This document shows, piece by piece, positions 57,601 to 64,000 of a stretch of 64,000 bases of DNA. The notes beneath the pieces were generated by a model. That model worked only from the letters and a program-made list of their open reading frames with translations, did no database searches and was not told the DNA's origin. Source of the DNA: Aspidiotus rigidus (Eukaryota > Arthropoda > Insecta > Hemiptera > Diaspididae). Position 1 is the first letter of the stretch, and the number at the start of each line of letters is the position of its first letter. A program made the translations under genes and the position numbers. The DNA is taken from NCBI GenBank assembly GCA_035079385.1, contig JAVHKY010000054.1:7665501-7729500 (forward strand), given 5' to 3'.

Positions 57601-58798
57601 AAGGTTTATTGCATTTATGACAATAATAACTAGATCCATGAAAACCAGCCATTTTAGAAATTACATCATAATGATTACCATTTTTATACAAGTATATTTT
57701 TATATCTTTTTCAGGTCCTTTGTATATGATTGAATTAAAATTTTCTGCACAAACAACATTTATCTGAATATTTATTAGTTTCTCCAAATTTGCTATATCA
57801 TCTAATGTAAAACCTTCCTGGTTATAATCACCAAGTTGATTACATAAGTGAGTAGTAAGATCTGTTTGTAATTTTCTCCCAATACGAATATATTTAATTT
57901 CACTTTTAGAAAATTCTTTACTAAATACAGTATTAATAGGGGGGTTCTCTTCAGGGTAGGTTAATGCTACAACAACAGCTCGAGGGCAACATAGATTATC
58001 TTTATTTCTTATTTCAATAATAGATTTTTTAGTTTGTTTGGCTAGGGCTAAATTTAAAATTTTGGTATTACAACCTCCTCGAGGCATTGCAATTACATTT
58101 ATATTGAAAGTAGAAGTTGTAAGATCAAGTTCTTTATTTGAAGTCAAAATTTGTGAAATTCTTTCCAACAATAATTCTACATACTCTCGAGCTGAATCCC
58201 CTCTTTGATAGCCTGTTGAAATAGGATTAAAAAGTACAGGGTTTCTCACAATAATATTTATTCTGTCGCCTGTTCTAAAGTTAGTACGTTTTTTAACTAC
58301 TTTAATCATTTCTTTGAGAGCTCTTGTTATTAAATCTGTTTGCGCATCCTCTGAGGAGTCTTCTATTAATACATCATTTTTAATAGAAATAGTATAATCA
58401 GATGAATAAGCGTTATATTTTTTAATATATCTAGATGCAATTTCTTTGATTTGAATAAGCTCCTCAATATTTTGCAGTTTTTCCAGTTCAGGTTCATAGA
58501 ACGAATCCTCAAATGGAAATATATGTGTTAGTGGAACAGTCTTGTGTGCCAACAAAGCAGATTTGTCCTGATCCTTTGAATTTGTAGAACTTAATACATT
58601 GATTAGATCTGTTTTATTCATTTTACAGCGTCCTTTTATATTTTTATCCTTTGCAATTTTTCTGAGGTCTTTCATTGTTGGGGGCTTAGTTGGGAGTTCA
58701 AGATTCAATACTCTGAATAAATCAGCTTTACTCATTCTACTGTAGCCTTTTATGTTTCTACCTTTTGCAAGGATTTTCAATTCTTTTACAGATGTCAT
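54654..58798 (-). pseudogene. Polinton/Maverick-type protein-primed DNA polymerase B, broken (type B) with SAP-like and OTU-like N-terminus
   Basis: Open segments 58798-57395, 57326-56919, 56857-56249, 56322-55681, 55614-55165 and 55016-54654 read one polymerase from N to C, separated by frame breaks or stops. N-terminal segment: two SAP-like motifs (residues ~4-33 and ~42-71), then D267-x2-C270 (DNLCCPRA) and H377 in NGNHYDVI, then C-x2-C zinc clusters. A third SAP-like motif (IELRNKAKAEKIKGFSKMS) lies in the second segment after a Cys/His cluster. Then come the exonuclease motifs (HYAKGYDSQFI, YCRSDVDIL), palm motif A (DVCSLYP), motif B (KICLNSLWGKFG) and motif C (YCDTDS), and TGPKSYYY. All family-B catalytic motifs survive, but at least five breaks make it non-functional as a single protein. 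Protein-primed PolB replicates Polinton-like elements. The product differs clearly from the left fragment's polymerase. Confidence 0.88.
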
Positions 58799-58996
58799 TT
58801 TAATATTAATGTTTTTCTTAATGAAGTTTTCCTTTTTATTTATTAAGAAAAAAATTTTTAAAAGAAAAAATTATTTTTTAAACTGTTGTTTTATTTCTTG
58901 TTTTATTTCTAACATATCTTTGTGTATTTGAGTTGTCTTATGAGCTTTGAGTGAAACTAACAAAACAGTTCTTCCACATTCACAAGCAGTTTTCAC

Positions 58997-59370
58997 TTAA
59001 TTACTTTTATAATTTTTTAGAACTACTGTTTTATGATCATTTCTATTCTTCTCATAATATTCTTTCATTAATTTACTCTTGCATTCTTTACAATAATCTT
59101 GTTTATTACTAAAATCCGTTTGATCTCTTACAGACTTACAACCTGTACAATATTTTTCATTTTGAGATAAATCTATTGTCATTTTAGTTTTAGGTGGAGT
59201 AGCACATTCCTTACACATTGTTGGAGTGGTATTTTCAATCGATCTAAGGACTTTATTTGAAGGTGATTGTTCAAATTCATTTACATTCTTCACCTTTTTA
59301 CACTTGGAGCAATATCTTTCATTTTGTGCTAACTTGATGATCAGAGATTTGTGTCTTTTCTTAAATAATT
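58997..59370 (-). CDS. Multi-zinc-knuckle protein of the Polinton-like element
   Basis: An open frame of about 120 codons; the ATG at 59291-59293 would give 98 residues, but the frame is open further upstream with another Cys pair (YCSKCKKVKNVNEF), so the true start is unclear. Three repeats of the type Q-N-E-x-Y-C-x2-C-K-x(V)-x4-F are seen, with CKEC partners (DYCKECKSKLMKEYYEKNR). This resembles the Cys-rich N-terminal module that often precedes HNH endonucleases in viral and mobile genes; no HNH residues are visible here. It is co-oriented with the polymerase gene, about 200 bp upstream of it. Confidence 0.55.
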
Positions 59371-59865
59371 TTCAAGTATTTACATAGGAAAATTTTTAAG
59401 AAGAAATTTATTTACACAATGACCTTTTCAAAATACGTTCAGAATAAGATATGAAACCTTCCTAAATCCTTCCAAGTTATAGAAACCAACATAAAAGCTT
59501 CCTAAATCCTTTTCAAGTCATAAAAACCAACATTAATGTATCATGAACATAAGTTATTATATTACGAACATTAGATAATTTATCAAAGTATGTAAAGTGT
59601 TAATTATAACTAAAACTCTCAAGTTTTTTGATTGGTTATTCAAACTAATTGCAGACAGAATTCAGATAAAGATTGTCTATATAGACAGCTGCAGTTTGAT
59701 AAAAAGCAACCCTTCTTGAAATAGATGTAAAAGCTTATTAAGATTTTTCAAACACATAATGATATTTGATACCAGTTATTAAATGTTCAAATTTAAGTCA
59801 ACCATCTCAACCTTTGGTTGAACGGCTTTTGCAAGATTCTTTACACCAGCTACCAAATTCTGTTT
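59371..59865. other. AT-rich spacer inside the Polinton-like fragment
   Basis: No ORF or recognisable motif. Two diverged copies of a CCTTCCTAAATCCTT / GCTTCCTAAATCCTT word occur at about 59455-59510. Confidence 0.4.
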
Positions 59866-60480
59866 CTAATTCTGTATAATAGTTGCATCATTATTTATAC
59901 TGGGGACATTTACAGTTGTTATTTTCTTGATATTATTAAATCTAGGTCCTTTTTTAGGATCAGATTTCATGTGTTTCAATTCATCACAAGTGAATTCTTT
60001 AGTGCCTACTTCTGAAAATGCTGGTTTAAAATCATCATGAAATTTTATATCTTTTAAGGTTTTCTTCATATACTTTGATAATTTTTTCTCTTTAGATTCT
60101 ACAATAATTGTTGAGAAAACATTATCTAGTTCTTCAATTCCAGAATTATCATTATGTTTCTCAGCTTGGGATTTTATGATTTTCTTATATTTTTCCTCTC
60201 TCTCAAGTAGATTTTCTATCAACTCCTGATTTTTAAAATTGGCGTATTTATAAATATCTGAAGTCATACTTGTTTGCTGTAGAGCTATAAAGAACTGTTT
60301 AACAATAGTTTTCATATTAGTATTCATATTTTTTAAACCATCAATAGCTTGAATTATTCTCGCTAGATTACTTTCCTCATTTCTTATCAATTCTTCCAAT
60401 TCTTTATTTTTTGAAATTATCCTATCTAAGCCTTCTAGCTCAACTTTATTAGGCATATATCTTTTTATTTGACTTTCCAT
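59866..60480 (-). CDS. Coiled-coil protein of the Polinton-like element
   Basis: 204 residues, ATG at 60478-60480. Residues 15-60 and 85-115 show heptad-like charged helices (ISKNKELEELIRNEESNLAR, ENLLEREEKYKKIIKSQAEK). The C-terminal half is Lys/Asp-rich. No domain recognised. Orientation and composition fit the neighbouring element genes. Confidence 0.5.
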   Translation of the reverse strand: MESQIKRYMPNKVELEGLDRIISKNKELEELIRNEESNLARIIQAIDGLKNMNTNMKTIVKQFFIALQQTSMTSDIYKYANFKNQELIENLLEREEKYKKIIKSQAEKHNDNSGIEELDNVFSTIIVESKEKKLSKYMKKTLKDIKFHDDFKPAFSEVGTKEFTCDELKHMKSDPKKGPRFNNIKKITTVNVPSINNDATIIQN

Positions 60481-60510
60481 TTATTAGAAAAAATTTTTAT
60501 ATTTTTATAT

Positions 60511-60615
60511 TGTATGGTGAGGTAAGGTAAGGTAAAGTAAGGTAATAAGGTATGGTAAGGTAAGGTAATATGGTACAGAAATAAGGTAATATTGTATGGT
60601 AGTATGGTATGGTAA
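60511..60615. repeat. GGTAA pentanucleotide-like tandem repeat
   Basis: GGTAA and variants (GGTATGGTAA, GGTAATATGGTA) repeat over about 100 bases between divergent ORFs of the element. Confidence 0.85.
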
Positions 60616-60700
60616 AAGAAATAAAATTTATATAAATAAATGACTCCTAACGAATTAATTAAAATATTAAAAGAATAATTATGACTTTAAGAAAAATAGT

Positions 60701-61057
60701 GTGAGAAGCTTTTCTTTGAAATATAAAATAACTGAAAAGACTATTCTAAAATATTTAAAAGAATATAAAATACCATACAATAATAGGAAGATAAGTTATA
60801 AAATGACTAGAAATTGCCTAGGTCAATATACATTTAAAAATGCTGTAAAGTCTGATATTATATATGATTCAAATAAAATTACTAATAAATCTTATCAAAA
60901 TCAAAGTCAACCTAAGAGTAATATGAAAGATAAGACTAATTCTACACCACAAGTTAGTAACCAACCTAGTCATCAAAATAAAAATAATTCTGGTACAGTA
61001 AAAAATTTCGCAGAATTTAATAAAAAATATGGAAAATTTTTCTCGAGAACTTCATAG
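60701..61057 (+). CDS. Asn/Gln-rich ORF with helix-turn-helix-like start, element-associated
   Basis: The frame is open from about 60671 to TAG at 61055-61057. No ATG precedes the conserved-looking part; an ATG at 60681 lies one frame away, so the start may be broken, and the first in-frame ATG is about 60803. The N-terminal SLKYKITEKTILKYLKEYKI resembles a helix-turn-helix. The rest is Asn/Gln/Ser-rich (QNQSQPKSN). It is transcribed away from the polymerase genes. No function assigned. Confidence 0.35.
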   Translation: MRSFSLKYKITEKTILKYLKEYKIPYNNRKISYKMTRNCLGQYTFKNAVKSDIIYDSNKITNKSYQNQSQPKSNMKDKTNSTPQVSNQPSHQNKNNSGTVKNFAEFNKKYGKFFSRTS

Positions 61058-61271
61058 CCTTGAAAATATATAATATTTACACAAAAATCCAGTACAATAG
61101 AATTTGTAAGTAAAAGCAATGAATTGGTTGACAATAGCACTTCGACGGATGATTTCACAACTTCATCACTCATGTTATTCGAATCACATGCGTCACATTC
61201 TCCTAGAAGGATGTGGTAGGATGTCACCGATTGTTATCGCAAGCCCGCAAACGGCGCAAACCTAAATAACA

Positions 61272-62438
61272 ATGACGATGTCAAATCGGAAGCTGCTGTA
61301 CTCTGTTCATTTTTTGAATTTTTTTCTACGCTTTCACTCACTGCAAAATCGTTCGTCAATAATGCATTCTCTGATGTATGTACACCGAGTTTCATGGAGT
61401 TTCAACTTCAAGCCGGTTATAACCTTCAAGCCTCATTCTCTTCCTATGAAATGCTATATAAGAGGTGTTAGTGGAGTAACAGGTGAGTTGACGAATGTAT
61501 CAATTGCTGCTCTTGAAAGGTTACAGAATAATTTCTTTGAATAAAATAGGGCAAGCAGCACCAGATTATCGTAAAGGATGTCGATATTTCGCAACGTCGT
61601 CGATTCCATCCAGTAATGATCCGATAATTACCAATGTTCCCGTAAGTATTGATTACTTCTGCTCTTATCAATAAAATCGGTTCAAATTTTTTGGTGTCTG
61701 CTTTGTTACATGAGTATATGTTATTTTAGGAAGCTTCAAAAATTCCATGGTACAAAAAAGTCTTCTTGCGAGAATTCGTAAGTATAATGATGATCTATAC
61801 GTAAAACTTTCAACTTTCAATAATAATGATAATGTTGCGTCTAGGCGTCGCGAACATACGACGAGTCCAAGTTCATTGATTTTGATGAGGAATCACGTGG
61901 TGATTATTATGTAAGCGAAAACAATTTCTGGCGTGATGATTATTATTAAGGCTTGGAAAGTTGTATAATAAGCCTAAGTTAATTATTGAAGAAACATGCT
62001 TTGATTATCATTAAGGCTTGTACGGTATTGATTAGACTCGGTTTGTAGTACTTTGACGAAAAAATAATTTCCACCATTTAAATTTGCACTATATAAGTAT
62101 GAGCACGTACTTATCATTATCTAACGCTTTGAATAGTACCAAGCTTGTAAATCGAATATTCATACTTCCTCTGGCTCGTTTTTCATTGCATCCCATTCCT
62201 GAAATGTGATGGAGTTCTTTCGAGGTTTTAATGATGTTTTTTTCCTTGATTTCAGGTTCCTCTGAAATATCACGATGATAAAATTGACAGCCTGAATAAA
62301 GAAATTGCCAGCCTGAATAAAGAAATTGCCAGCCTGAATCAACTTATCGGAGCGAAAGATCACGATGATAAAATTGACAGCCAGAATAAAGAAATTGCCA
62401 GCCTGAATCAACTTATCGGAGCGAAAGACAGAGAATTG
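61272..62438 (+). CDS. Short-exon gene for a probable secreted coiled-coil protein, 3' end not found
   Basis: Exons 61272-61482, 61550-61641, 61730-61777, 61845-61910 and 62256-62438, all with AG/GT borders; phases join (1, 0, 0, 0, 0) in one frame of 200 codons. Exon 1 begins MTMSNRKLLYSVHFLNFFLR, a possible signal peptide. Exons 3 and 4 are only 48 and 66 nt. Exon 5 carries a duplicated module, HDDKIDS-NKEIASLNQLIGAKD, an amphipathic coiled coil. A donor GTTAGT follows, so more exons lie to the right, possibly outside the window. I recognise no family. An alternative frame over exon 1 (one internal TAG) also looks coding-like, so the first exon is the least certain part. Confidence 0.6.
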
Positions 62439-64000
62439 GTTAGTAAGATTCAATTTTTCATTCCTTAAATTTTGTCATTGAGGAAGCGAGCCGTCATTAT
62501 CAGTCGAGGAAGCTTATTTTCTGATCATCGAATAGCTGTACTCGTGGTTAAGCATTGCAGCTTGTAATCACATGAATTCGAATCTGTAGATAGATGTAGC
62601 TCAATCTTGATGAATACTCTCGAATTTCGTTTCCGATTTGATGAATATCACTCTTCGTGATTCTTTTTCCTCACACACGATAGGAATCCAATGAGTATTC
62701 GGTTCTAAGCTATTTCTTCACGTCATTTGAGTGATAATTTATGATACAAAGATGAAAAAAAAAGTTATTTTTCAATTCCTATCGATAGAAAAACGAAACG
62801 TAAATTCTATTCGAACGAATTTAAATTAGCTGATGAAAGTTGTTTCTTTTGAATTTGATGTAATTATTTTTTATAAATACTCAGCTGTGCATCGAATTTA
62901 ATTTCAGTACGGTTGAATTCTCATTTTTTCCCCATATGTTGAGCGTTTTGTACAAAATTCGAAGAGTAACAAAGTTATTTTCACACCACTATTTTTTATT
63001 CAATATGAGGTTCCTTTGAGTTTGAGCTACGAAGACGAATCAGTTCTTGTTACGAGAAGAGTTCATACGATCTTATCAGGAACTGTACTTCCGCGTCAAG
63101 GTTATTGTTAGCGAGAGATTGATAAAATGAGAAAGTTTTTCGTACACTACGAGTACACAATATCAGCTGTCGATGAACGTTTTTTTACGATTATACGCTG
63201 TTCGTTTTGTGGAAGTGCACTTCCTCGTCAAGGACATCGTAATTTTAGTGAATTAGAATTGTTCGATGCAAACTACGAGAACAGAGTATCAGCTGTCGAT
63301 GACTAAGACGTTTCTTGCAACAAACATTATGATTACATCGCGTTCGTTAACTGGAAGTACACTTCCTCGTCAAGGACATTTATGTGTGAATTTGTACGAA
63401 TTCATTACTTTAGGTTCTAAGATATTTTCAGCGTGTTACTTTTGAATAAATAAACTCAGAGCTCGATTTCTTATCGATTGAGAAAACGTATTTGAAAAGA
63501 AGACTACAGAATCGATAGAAAGCTGTTGAAAGTTTGATTTTTATGAGCGAGTATGTTGAAAGAAAATTCAGATTTTTTCTCCTATCATCGTTCTACGTCA
63601 TCATAATGACCTGCATGATATTATTCTGCGAAACTTTCTCGAATTATTTATGAAATGAGTAGAAATATTACAACAAAGTCGGTATATTTTTCTCCCCTCT
63701 TTTATTGAACCTAGCGTCATATTGTTCGCAAAATTCCTTGGTGATTCGACAAATATACTTCTTAATAACTTATGATAAAATTATATTGTAGAGGTGAACT
63801 AGCACTTGTATGGTGTAGGAAGAAACAACTCGTTATCATACGTATTCTATCAAATGTTCCTTCACTTTACTTTAAACCCTTTGACATTGATCTTGCTACA
63901 AATCGCAGAAGTATACTTCTCAATTTTTTGTTCCTTTAATACATTATTAATATCTTTATATTAGTAATCGTTTCTCCGGTTATTTATGTCGTCTGCTCTC
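62439..64000. other. Probable intron or 3' part of the short-exon gene
   Basis: No certain exon is seen. A candidate exon starts at GTTCCTTTGAGTTTGAGC (63009) after an AG, but its donor is not clear. It holds the ~135 bp repeat listed separately. Confidence 0.3.
63075..63380. repeat. ~135 bp imperfect tandem repeat, about 2.5 units
   Basis: The word GGAAGTxCACTTCCTCGTCAAGG occurs at about 63080, 63213 and 63350, and ACTACGAG-ACA-AGTATCAGC at about 63147 and 63273. Spacing is 132-137 bases. Confidence 0.75.

Noticed and set aside
1..64000. tRNA or rRNA genes
   Set aside because: No cloverleaf with the conserved B-box GGTTCGA arrangement and no rRNA core sequence was found by eye; the R1-like LINE is not in rDNA here.

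Overview
This is a eukaryotic, almost certainly arthropod and probably insect, nuclear window. It has spliced genes with GT-AG introns and an A+T-rich, repeat-laden background. Its mobile elements (Penelope-like, R1-like and Jockey-like retroelements, hAT-type MITEs, Polinton/Maverick fragments) are typical of insect genomes. The species cannot be named from the sequence; a sap-feeding hemipteran is only a guess.

Host genes. (1) An inactive rhomboid (iRhom) gene runs left to right from 3.8 to 30.1 kb. Twelve exons splice in one continuous frame of 685 residues, with a 17.8 kb intron packed with mobile elements and a long 3' UTR. Its most N-terminal part is not found. (2) A minus-strand three-exon gene (9.6-12.1 kb) for a predicted secreted coiled-coil protein lies inside that iRhom intron. 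(3) A single-exon BTB-BACK-Kelch gene lies at 44.2-46.05 kb on the minus strand. (4) A two-exon gene at 49.2-50.2 kb encodes a small membrane-anchored protein of unknown family. (5) A plus-strand gene with short exons (61.3-62.4 kb, probably continuing to the right) encodes another probable secreted coiled-coil protein with a fresh internal duplication.

Mobile DNA fills most of the rest. A Penelope-like element opens the window and a decayed one lies at 43.1-43.7 kb. An R1-like LINE (17.2-19.25 kb) sits between the arms of a large inverted repeat made of degenerate ~175 bp subunits (15.8-21.9 kb). Jockey-like and other LINE remnants lie at 47.5-48.6 and 35.2-36.35 kb. At least four hAT-type MITEs, three with recognisable 8 bp target duplications, and several TA-flanked or long-stemmed MITEs are scattered through. 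Minisatellites (45 bp, 47 bp, ~28 bp, ~135 bp units) and a 70 bp palindrome complete the repeats.

The most interesting part is a pair of Polinton-like fragments in opposite orientation, at 12.8-15.7 kb and 53.4-61.06 kb. They end in the same terminal sequence, including the start of the same small acidic ORF, but carry clearly different protein-primed family B DNA polymerase genes. The right-hand polymerase gene, broken into several frames, has an unusual N-terminal region. It carries three SAP-like motifs, a D-x2-C / N-H-Y-D pair reminiscent of OTU-type cysteine proteases, and several zinc-binding clusters. Next to it lie ORFs for a multi-zinc-knuckle protein, a coiled-coil protein and an Asn/Gln-rich protein that I could not assign.
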